A DNA stretch of 64,000 nucleotides, from contig NZ_JBFAKK010000011.1 of assembly GCF_040655735.1 (NCBI RefSeq), forward strand, positions 186,001 to 250,000. Direction: 5' to 3'. The stretch comes from Phytomonospora sp040655735. Its GTDB lineage: Bacteria; Actinomycetota; Actinomycetes; Mycobacteriales; Micromonosporaceae. The notes beneath the pieces are model-generated. The model worked only from the letters and a program-made list of their open reading frames with translations. It was not told where the DNA came from and ran no database searches. Every line of letters starts with the position of its first letter. Position 1 is the first letter of the stretch. This document shows positions 58,271 to 64,000 of the stretch, piece after piece. The translations under genes were made by a program, and so were the position numbers.

Positions 58271-59524
58271 ATGATCAACCCCGATACCGTCCCCGTCTAC
58301 TCGCTCGCCGAACGCGACCGGCGCTGGGGCATCGCCCGCGAGATCATGGCCGCCGAAGGCCTCGACGCGCTCATCGCCTACGGCGAGCACGAATGCGCCG
58401 ACCTCGCGCCCTTCGCCCCCGACGCCTACTTCACCAACGACCGCCCCGGCGCGATCGTGATCTTCTGCCGTGACGCCGATCCGGTCGAGCTGACCTGGTC
58501 GGTGCTGCCCGTGCAGGACCACATCGAGGCGCGCAGGCGCGGCGACCGGCTGTGGATCGCGCCGGGCGACATCCGGGTCGCGCGGCACGCCGCAGGCGTC
58601 GTCGAGGTCCTGCGGGAGCACCGGCTGGAGAACGGCAACGTCGGCGTCCTGGGCCTCGATCCCTTCCCGCCCTTCCACATCAACCCGATCATGCCGTACC
58701 GGTTGTGGTCGGACGTGCTCGCCGAGCTGCCCGGGGTCACCTTCACCCCGGTGGGTCTGGGGTACCTGTTCGCGACGATCTGCCAGTCGGCGGAGGAGCT
58801 GGCCGTGATCGGCTACTCGGCCGCGGCCGGGGACGCCATGGCGCGGGCGATGCTGGAGGCGTCGGCGCCGGGTGTCGGTGAAGCCGACGTCTACGCGGCC
58901 GGGATGGCGGCCGCTTTCCGGCTCGGCGTGGCCGCGCCGGGGATGCTGCTGTCGAGCGGACCGGGATTCATCTCCTGGGGTCCGCCGGCCTGGTCCTACC
59001 GGCCGCAGGCGCCTCGCGTCCTCGAAGACGGGGACGTCGTCATGGCCGAGGTGTTCTGCCGCTTCGGGATGAAGGAGACGCAGCACCAGGTCGCCATCGC
59101 GATCGGCGAGCCGCACGCCGACATCAAGGCCGCCGCCGAGATCGCGCGCGCGAGCTACGAGGCCGGACTGGCCGCGGCCCGACCGGGCAACAGCTTCGGC
59201 GACCTCGCCGAGGCCATGATGGCGCCGCTGGCCGGGGCCGACGCGTGGAACATCCACCCGCTGGTGCACACGCTCAACCCGCTCGGGCCGGTCTGCGGCT
59301 TCGGCGCCGGACTCAAACGCGTACCCGAGGCTCGTGAGTACGGGCGGCTGTTCGAGCTGCCGACGATGGGCGGCGAACTGCCGCTGGCACCCGGGATGAC
59401 CTTCGCGTTCGAGCCGAACGCCGTCGTCGGCGGCCGCGTGGTCAACCTCGGCGGCACCGTCGTGATCGGCGAAGACGACCCGGTCGAGCTCAACCCCTAC
59501 ACCGCACGACTTCTGCAGGCTTGA
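58271..59524 (+). CDS. M24-fold protein with degenerate metal site (creatinase/DddP-like)
   Basis: 417 residues. The N-terminal creatinase-like domain (RDRRWGIAREIMAAEGLDALIAYGEHEC) and C-terminal pita-bread fold are intact. Where M24 peptidases have the metal-binding DxG...D pair, this protein has MAEVFCRFGMKETQHQ, and the last Glu ligand appears replaced (LGGTVVIGEDD); the FAFEPN Glu remains. Non-peptidase members such as creatinase and DMSP lyase DddP share this fold with altered ligands. It is probably not a dipeptidase. It precedes an SRPBCC gene by 7 bases, possibly one operon. Confidence 0.8.
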   Translation: MINPDTVPVYSLAERDRRWGIAREIMAAEGLDALIAYGEHECADLAPFAPDAYFTNDRPGAIVIFCRDADPVELTWSVLPVQDHIEARRRGDRLWIAPGDIRVARHAAGVVEVLREHRLENGNVGVLGLDPFPPFHINPIMPYRLWSDVLAELPGVTFTPVGLGYLFATICQSAEELAVIGYSAAAGDAMARAMLEASAPGVGEADVYAAGMAAAFRLGVAAPGMLLSSGPGFISWGPPAWSYRPQAPRVLEDGDVVMAEVFCRFGMKETQHQVAIAIGEPHADIKAAAEIARASYEAGLAAARPGNSFGDLAEAMMAPLAGADAWNIHPLVHTLNPLGPVCGFGAGLKRVPEAREYGRLFELPTMGGELPLAPGMTFAFEPNAVVGGRVVNLGGTVVIGEDDPVELNPYTARLLQA

Positions 59525-59531
59525 GAGGAAC

Positions 59532-59966
59532 ATGATGATCACCGTCGAGCACACCGCGGACTACCCCTTCCCGGCCCAGCGCGTCTTCGACACCGTCGCC
59601 GACCTCGCCGGCCATCCGGTCTGGCAACCCGAGGTCTTGGCCGTGTCCCCCGTTGACGACGATCCCGTCGCCGTCGGCAAGCGGATCCTGCAGACCCGCA
59701 AGGTCATGGGCCGCCGCACCGAGATCGCCCTGACCGTCACCGAGTTCGAGCCCGCATCGCACCTGGTCCTCGCCACCGACGCCGGCGCCGAACCGGGCGT
59801 CACGCAGACCTACACCATCACCGACCGCGACGGCGGCAGCCGCTGCGACTTCCGGCTGGAACTCGACGGCGTCCCCCGCCTGGCCGAACACCTCGCACGC
59901 GCACAGCTCAGCAGGCGGGTGCCCGAGCTGTTCCGCCGGCTCGCCACGGTCCTCGCCGAGGCATGA
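59532..59966 (+). CDS. SRPBCC/START-like protein
   Basis: 144 residues; GAGAGGA lies before paired ATGs at 59532 and 59535. Pattern of the polyketide-cyclase/dehydrase superfamily: ITVEHTADYPFPAQRVFDTVADLAGHPVWQPEV, beta sheet with RRTEIALTVTEFEPASHLVLATDAG, and a C-terminal helix (LSRRVPELFRRLATVLAEA). Such domains bind a hydrophobic ligand. The role is unknown. It is cotranscribed with the M24-fold gene, which suggests a shared small-molecule substrate. Confidence 0.9.
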   Translation: MMITVEHTADYPFPAQRVFDTVADLAGHPVWQPEVLAVSPVDDDPVAVGKRILQTRKVMGRRTEIALTVTEFEPASHLVLATDAGAEPGVTQTYTITDRDGGSRCDFRLELDGVPRLAEHLARAQLSRRVPELFRRLATVLAEA

Positions 59967-60063
59967 GGCCGCCGGGGCGCCTCTCGGGGCGTCCCGGCAC
60001 CAAAGCCGTGTCTTGGCCCGTGGTCGTGTCCATCCCGGGCGTGGGTCTGGCGCGCGGCGGCGG

Positions 60064-60069
60064 TACGGT
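60064..60069 (+). promoter_or_regulatory. -10 element of a probable leaderless promoter (NTF2-like gene)
   Basis: TACGGT, 6 bases before the ATG at 60076. Confidence 0.5.
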
Positions 60070-60075
60070 CCCCGC

Positions 60076-60477
60076 ATGGCCAAGAGCGAGATCGACGCGA
60101 TCACCGCCGAGTTCTACGGCGCCTTCGACAACCGCGGCGGCCGGACCGCCGACGTCGAGCGGATCCGCAGGCTGGTTCTGCCCGGTGGAGTGATCGTCGC
60201 GACGGGACCGAAGCTGACGGTGTACACCGTCGACGAGTTCGTCGAGCCCCGCCGCGAGCTGCTGTCCGACGGCCGCCTCACCGAGTTCTCCGAGTGGGAG
60301 ACCGCCGAGCGCACCGACATCAGCGGGGACATCGCCGTCCGCTTCGGCGAGTACGGCAAGTCCGGGATCCTGGAGGGGGAGCCCTTCGAAGGACGGGGCA
60401 GCAAGTCCTTCAACTTCGTGCGGACTCCCGACGGCTGGCGCATCGCGGCCTTCTCGTGGTGGGACCACCCCGCGTAG
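60076..60477 (+). CDS. NTF2-like (DUF4440-type) protein
   Basis: 133 residues from the ATG at 60076. It shows the NTF2-like pattern: MAKSEIDAITAEFYGAFDNRGGRTADVERI, then strands with VYTVDEFVEPRRELL, DISGDIAVRFGEYGKSG and a terminal GSKSFNFVRTPDGWRIAAFSWWD. The function is unknown. No ribosome site; the -10 element 6 bases upstream supports a leaderless transcript. A longer frame back to 60013 is arginine/glycine-rich and improbable. Confidence 0.88.
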   Translation: MAKSEIDAITAEFYGAFDNRGGRTADVERIRRLVLPGGVIVATGPKLTVYTVDEFVEPRRELLSDGRLTEFSEWETAERTDISGDIAVRFGEYGKSGILEGEPFEGRGSKSFNFVRTPDGWRIAAFSWWDHPA

Positions 60478-60544
60478 ACGATCGCGTTCCGCTCATGCGC
60501 GGGCGGCCGTGAACGGCTTCACCCGCCACCGCCGGGCTTGCGCC

Positions 60545-60862
60545 TCAGCGCACCCAGGCGTTCAGGAAGGCCCCGTACCCGACCTCCGCCGGAACACAGG
60601 TGCCGTCCGTGCTGTGCTCGAAGGGCACCACGCCCGCGCCGGCGAGCGGGATCTGGGCGAGCACTTCGCCGCCGGACGGCAGGTTCGCCGTCGCGCTGAG
60701 GGCGTGCAGCCACACGGCGCCGTCGGGAAGTTCGTCGGCGGCGGTCCGCGGGGTGTCCACAGTGCCCTTGTCGGCGGTGCAGGCGGTCAACGCCAGCAGA
60801 AGCGCGCCGGCGACGACGGCGAGACGCCGGGCCGTGCGGAACGCGGTGGGGTCAGTCGGCAT
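60545..60862 (-). CDS. Small lipoprotein of unknown function
   Basis: 105 residues from the ATG at 60862 (GGGAG upstream). Lipobox LLALTAC (Cys about residue 28) after a typical signal sequence (RRLAVVAGALLLALTAC). The mature part is short and beta-like (VWLHALSATANLPSGGEVLAQIP), with one more cysteine (GTCVPAEV). No family recognised. An in-frame ATG at 60967 has an even better ribosome site (GGGAGG) and would add 35 residues before the signal peptide; its use is unclear. Confidence 0.6.
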   Translation of the reverse strand: MPTDPTAFRTARRLAVVAGALLLALTACTADKGTVDTPRTAADELPDGAVWLHALSATANLPSGGEVLAQIPLAGAGVVPFEHSTDGTCVPAEVGYGAFLNAWVR

Positions 60863-61243
60863 CGGTACTCCCGGAGATCCATGTGCGCCGGGAAGACTCC
60901 CCGGGTGCGTTGGCGCGGCGATGCGGCCGGACCGCAGGACGCGTGCGGGTTCGGGCTTCGTGGGCATGTTTCCTCCCGGTCGAAACGACCTCGTCCGACG
61001 ATGGGGAAGCAACGCAGCGATCAGCCTAAGGCGGCGGTGCGAAAACAGGTCATCCGGGTCCTTGATCCACGAACCATGCGAATCGGGAACTCCCTGCTCA
61101 GCCCGCTCGCCGACACCTCCAATCGTCCATTGTGGATCACCAATTCTCCTTGCCCGAAAGGGCATCGGCGCACTGAGAACGGGGCGGGCGATCAGCCGCC
61201 CAAACGCGTGTGCGCTTTCGTGTGCGGTCGGCTGTATCGCCTG
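60863..61243. other. Intergenic region between the lipoprotein and Cys-rich peptide genes
   Basis: Divergent promoters should lie here. TGCCC-GAAA-GGGCA (about 61154-61167) is a small GNRA-type hairpin. The ATG at 60967 (minus) with a strong ribosome site may be the true 5' end of the lipoprotein gene. No other coding frame is credible. Confidence 0.5.
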
Positions 61244-61510
61244 GTGAGACTCTTGCTCACCGTCCAAGCAAGATCAGCCAAGGAGATCAGCGTCTCGCGT
61301 CTTCACCGCATCACCGACCGAGTCCTCGACAAGCTCGTCGGCCGCACCACCGCCGCCGCCGGCTGCTACGAGCAGGTCCAGGAATGCAGCTACGTCGCCT
61401 GCCAGAGCAACGGCCTCCGCCGTCGCTGTCGCACCTGCACCTACACCGGTTCGTCCTGCCAGTACAAGAGCTGCGGCGCGTACACCTACGGCGGCTGCAT
61501 GCTGCCGTAG
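61244..61510 (+). CDS. Cysteine-rich peptide (eight cysteines in the C-terminal half), possible RiPP precursor
   Basis: About 88 residues from the GTG at 61244; the start is uncertain, since GTG 61220 and TTG 61253 are also in frame. An AAGGAG at 61280-61285 points to a start near 61292, where only the non-canonical GTC is found. The C-terminal 50 residues contain eight cysteines: GCYEQVQECSYVAC, CRTC, SSCQYKSCG and GGCMLP. They are preceded by a helical segment (LHRITDRVLDKLVGRTTAAA), resembling a leader plus core. There is no signal peptide. No modification enzyme is visible nearby. It could be a disulfide-rich peptide or a post-translationally modified one. Confidence 0.6.
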   Translation: MRLLLTVQARSAKEISVSRLHRITDRVLDKLVGRTTAAAGCYEQVQECSYVACQSNGLRRRCRTCTYTGSSCQYKSCGAYTYGGCMLP

Positions 61511-61626
61511 CGGCACCCCTGACGTGCGGGGCGGGGCGGCTTCGGGTGCCTGCCGAAGCCGTGCCGCCAAGCCGTAGGTCGTGCCCAGTCGGGCGCCGGC
61601 CTCCTTGAACCGCGACAAGCGGTCGA

Positions 61627-61672
61627 AGAACGGTCCGTCATCTCGCCTCCGGGGGAGAAGGCGGACCGTTCT
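61627..61672 (+). terminator. Hairpin, likely terminator of the Cys-rich peptide gene
   Basis: Perfect 11-bp stem AGAACGGTCCG / CGGACCGTTCT around a 24-base loop. Confidence 0.55.
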
Positions 61673-61730
61673 CGTCGCCGGGCGAGCCCCGAGCGGACAC
61701 CGGCGACCGGCTACGCGCCCGGCCGCCCCG

Positions 61731-61759
61731 TTGACACCTTTCCTCCACGCCGATAGCGT
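61731..61759 (+). promoter_or_regulatory. Promoter TTGACA-N17-TAGCGT of the GH43 gene
   Basis: -35 at 61731-61736 and -10 at 61754-61759, about 60 bases before the start codon. Confidence 0.75.
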
Positions 61760-61819
61760 CGGCCACCGGTCTCGGCGCCGGACACCGCCGGGACGAACGG
61801 CCATCCGAGGAGGATGACG

Positions 61820-62923
61820 GTGAACGTATCAACGAGCCGGTTCGGCCGGCGCGCGCTCGGCCTCGGTGCGAGCGCGGGACTTTTACTGGGACTACTGGCT
61901 TCCGCGCCCCCGGCGGGAGCCGAAGCCACAACCGACGACATCTCCATCACCGCCGGCTCATCGACCTTCCCGCTCGCCGATCCCGACACGGTGATCGCCA
62001 AGGACGGTTCCTACATCACCTACGGCACGACCGTCGGCGCGGGCAGCGGCCAGCGCTGCGACGGCGCCACCGGGAAGCTCTACGTTCCGGTGCTGGCGCA
62101 CGGATCCGGCAGCAATGTCGGGTTGACCGACTGCGCCTCGGGCGACGCCCTGCCGGGCGGCCCCGGCGCGTGGGCCGAGCCGGGCGGGGCGATCTGGGCG
62201 CCGGGCGTGGCGCGCTTCGGGGACCGCTACTTCATGTTCTACACGGCTTCCCGCAAGGGATCCGGGCAGAAGTGCATCGGCCGGGCGATCTCCACCAGCG
62301 CGCGCGGCCCCTTCCAGAACCAGGGCGAATGGTCCTGTCCCGGCGAGGGCCGCTGGGCGCTGGACGCCAACCCCTTCGTCGCGGGCGGGTCCCTGTACGT
62401 GACCTATCGCGACGACGCGATCGCCTCGGGCGCCGAGACCGGCATCTCGACGGTGCGCACCGACGGTGAGGGCCGGGCGGTGTGGGACACCCGCCGCGAC
62501 ATGCTGAAGAGCACCGACATCACCTGGGACACCGCGAAGACCGACGGCGGCACGCACGTCGTCGAGAACCCGTCGATGTGGAAGATGCCCGACGGCCACT
62601 GGTACCTCATGTACTCCGGCAACAATTGGGACAGCGCGCGGTACGCGACCGGCATCGCCGACTGCGGCACGACTCCGCTTCCCTCCAGCCGTTGCGCGCC
62701 GATGCAGGACGGCGTCGCGCGCCCCTACTTCGGGTTCACCGGCGAGGCGGGACTCGGGCCCTACCGCGGCCTGCCGCTCGACCGTCGCGGGCCCGGCGGC
62801 ATGGACGTCTTCGCCGCCGCCGACGGGAGCCCGCGGGTCGTCTGGCACTGGTGGACCGGCAGCGGACGCCACCCCATGACCGGCGTTCTCAACCGCGGTG
62901 CCAACGGCTTCACCGTCACCTGA
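61820..62923 (+). CDS. Secreted GH43-family glycoside hydrolase
   Basis: 367 residues from the GTG at 61820, which is 6 bases from GAGGAGG; the ATG at 61814 abuts the ribosome site. Tat-like basic N-terminus (SRFGRRALGLGASAGLLLGLLASA) and signal peptide. The five-bladed propeller of GH43 is recognisable: FPLADPDTVIAKDGSYITYG with the catalytic Asp, ALDANPFVAGGSLYVTYRDD with the pKa-modulating Asp, and HVVENPSMWKMPDGHWYLMYSG with the catalytic Glu. GH43 enzymes remove arabinofuranose or xylose from plant polysaccharides. Several cysteines suggest disulfides. Confidence 0.88.
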   Translation: MNVSTSRFGRRALGLGASAGLLLGLLASAPPAGAEATTDDISITAGSSTFPLADPDTVIAKDGSYITYGTTVGAGSGQRCDGATGKLYVPVLAHGSGSNVGLTDCASGDALPGGPGAWAEPGGAIWAPGVARFGDRYFMFYTASRKGSGQKCIGRAISTSARGPFQNQGEWSCPGEGRWALDANPFVAGGSLYVTYRDDAIASGAETGISTVRTDGEGRAVWDTRRDMLKSTDITWDTAKTDGGTHVVENPSMWKMPDGHWYLMYSGNNWDSARYATGIADCGTTPLPSSRCAPMQDGVARPYFGFTGEAGLGPYRGLPLDRRGPGGMDVFAAADGSPRVVWHWWTGSGRHPMTGVLNRGANGFTVT

Positions 62924-62963
62924 GACCGGCCGAACGCCCTCACACACAGAACGGCTTAGGACC

Positions 62964-63788
62964 ATGGAATCGATCAGCAGAAGACGCGCGCTCGCCATCG
63001 CCGGCGGCGCCCTGCTCGGCGCGACCGGCGTCGCGGCAACCGTCGGCGAGGCCACGGCCGCGACGGCCTGGCGGCGCCTGGTCGTCGTGACCGCCAACAT
63101 CGGCCGCGACGACCTGTCGCAGCGTGAAACGGCGATCCGCGACGTCCGGCACGCCGTCGACGGCGCCGACCCGCTCGTGGGCTGGCAGGAGATCGGCGAG
63201 GGCGACGACGACGGGCGGGAGCCCGCCTGGATCAACCAGTACTTCGGCGAGCGGTACCGCAACGCCTTCGAGTACGACCCGGCGGCGCACCGGGTGCCGA
63301 TCTCGGTGCCGCGCGAGTTCAACATCGCCGACCGCCGCGTCACGCCCGTGCACGGCGGCAAGGAAGGCGTGTCACCGAACCGGGTGATCACCGAGGTCGT
63401 CCTGACGGCGGCCGACGATCCGGCGCTGTCGTTCGTGTTCGCCAACACGCACTACGTGGCCGGCGCCTGGAACGGCCAGGAGGACCCGTACGAGGACTGG
63501 CGCGACTCGATGTGGGCAGAGCACTTCCGCAAGCACCGCGACCTCGTGATCGCGCACTGGAGGGCGAAGGGATACCCGGTCATCTGGACCGGCGACTGCA
63601 ACCGGGACCCGATGCCGCTGCTGCTCCCGAACCACGAGCAGCGGGCCTTCGGCGCGGGCATCGACCAGATCGCCTGGATTCCGGGGACCAACGGGACCGA
63701 ACTGCGCCTCAACTCGACGAAGGTCGTACCGATGCACGTCGACGGTCACAACGCGCGGGTCGCGGTGATGAGCGTGCGGAGGGCGTGA
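62964..63788 (+). CDS. Tat-exported endonuclease/exonuclease/phosphatase (EEP) family protein
   Basis: 274 residues. Tat signal with SRRRALAIAGGALLGATGVAA. EEP fold: LVVVTANIGRD, GWQEIGEGDD with the metal-binding Glu, FANTHYVAGAW, VIWTGDCNRDP (Asp/Asn) and HVDGHNARVAVMSV (terminal His). These enzymes cleave phosphodiester or phosphate bonds of nucleic acids or lipids, using Mg2+. Here it is likely an extracellular DNase or phosphatase. It is 40 bases after the GH43 gene, possibly cotranscribed. The target cannot be read from sequence. Confidence 0.88.
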   Translation: MESISRRRALAIAGGALLGATGVAATVGEATAATAWRRLVVVTANIGRDDLSQRETAIRDVRHAVDGADPLVGWQEIGEGDDDGREPAWINQYFGERYRNAFEYDPAAHRVPISVPREFNIADRRVTPVHGGKEGVSPNRVITEVVLTAADDPALSFVFANTHYVAGAWNGQEDPYEDWRDSMWAEHFRKHRDLVIAHWRAKGYPVIWTGDCNRDPMPLLLPNHEQRAFGAGIDQIAWIPGTNGTELRLNSTKVVPMHVDGHNARVAVMSVRRA

Positions 63789-63802
63789 CCCCGAAACGGC
63801 CG

Positions 63803-63830
63803 CGGCCGGCACTCGCGAGAGTGCCGGCCG
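63803..63830. terminator. Bidirectional hairpin terminator
   Basis: Perfect 12-bp stem CGGCCGGCACTC / GAGTGCCGGCCG with loop GCGA, between convergent genes. Confidence 0.85.
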
Positions 63831-63861
63831 GGCCTCGGCGCCGGGCGGGTTCGCCGGCCCG

Positions 63862-64000
63862 TCAGACGGTGATCGTCCACTTCTGACTCGTCGTCGCGTT
63901 GCAGGCCAGCACCTTGAGCGTCTTGCCCTGCGTCTGCCCTGTCAGGCACCCGACGGCGGTGGCCACGATGAGGTAGGTCCCGTCGGCGTTCCGGTCGAGC
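63862..64000 (-). CDS. C-terminus of a ricin-type beta-trefoil lectin protein (gene continues to the right)
   Basis: The last 45 residues of a minus-strand gene running off the window. The sequence (GTYLIVATAVGCLTGQT, TLKVLACNATTSQKWTITV) has the ricin B-type pattern: a cysteine followed by Q-K-W and a terminal strand. Such domains are usually appended to secreted glycoside hydrolases. The catalytic part lies outside the window. Confidence 0.75.
   Translation of the reverse strand, partial: LDRNADGTYLIVATAVGCLTGQTQGKTLKVLACNATTSQKWTITV

Larger units (their letters stand above)
61511..61819. other. Intergenic region upstream of the GH43 gene
   Basis: Holds a probable terminator for the peptide gene (61627-61672) and a near-consensus promoter (61731-61759). 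Nothing else is recognised. Confidence 0.6.

Overview
The window is high-GC DNA with strongly G/C-ending codons and dense genes on both strands. It looks like the chromosome of a filamentous, sporangial-type actinobacterium (Actinomycetota). Supporting evidence: a CtpE-like P-type ATPase, several ECF/SigE-type sigma factors, a CU044_5270-type protein, a type VII secretion substrate pair, an Asp23/AmaP cluster, many secreted hydrolases, and many transcripts that appear to start at or next to the start codon. I cannot name the species. There is one tRNA (Ala, GGC anticodon) and no rRNA, IS element, prophage or CRISPR array.

Layout. 1-7.6 kb: end of a TetR regulator and a DHA2 drug exporter with a perfect palindromic operator, a Nudix hydrolase, an FhuF-like iron protein, a DedA protein, a methyltransferase, and a two-gene secreted cell-wall unit (phosphodiester glycosidase plus murein endopeptidase). 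7.6-8.6 kb: a gene-free repeat block (55-bp duplication, GA-rich tract, 13-bp triplet repeat, hairpin array A). 8.6-15 kb: an ECF sigma factor, a CtpE-like ATPase, an HxlR/oxidoreductase divergent pair, an SGNH esterase, and a DUF4395 protein. 15.3-18.2 kb: a LacI regulator, a small ORF, an aldo/keto reductase, and hairpin array B. 18.2-26.3 kb: a ROK repressor divergent from a six-gene operon (Gfo/Idh dehydrogenase, ABC ATPase, two permeases, lipoprotein binding protein, epimerase). This is a complete uptake and conversion unit for an unidentified sugar or polyol.

26.6-36.2 kb: a tiny secreted repeat peptide, an unknown helical protein, a ThuA-like protein, an Nei-type DNA glycosylase, a tricorn protease facing a prolyl oligopeptidase, and an SDR-DUF2867 fusion. 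36.3-38.6 kb: a five-gene Asp23/Gls24 envelope-stress operon. 38.6-44.3 kb: an alpha-fucosidase, an EspC-like/toxin-44-like type VII pair with no visible immunity gene, an NTF2-like protein, a metallo-beta-lactamase-fold protein, and a SigE-family sigma factor coupled to a membrane-anchored propeller-like protein. 44.3-50 kb: a large secreted subtilase and a CBM2-GH5-X2-CBM46 cellulase with a regulated promoter. 50-55.3 kb: small proteins, the tRNA, and a sigma/CU044_5270 pair. 54.7-60.5 kb: a duplicated immunity-like protein with a possible frameshifted 5' end, a large LuxR/AAA regulator, an M24-fold protein lacking several metal ligands, an SRPBCC protein and an NTF2-like protein. 60.5-64 kb: a lipoprotein, a striking eight-cysteine peptide gene, a GH43 glycosidase, a Tat-exported EEP-family phosphoesterase, and the end of a ricin-type lectin.

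Best candidates for something undescribed: the eight-cysteine peptide near 61.3 kb, the orphan type VII toxin pair near 40 kb, and the two matching arrays of GNA-loop hairpins at 8.2 and 18.0 kb. All functions are read from translated sequence by eye. No database search was run.
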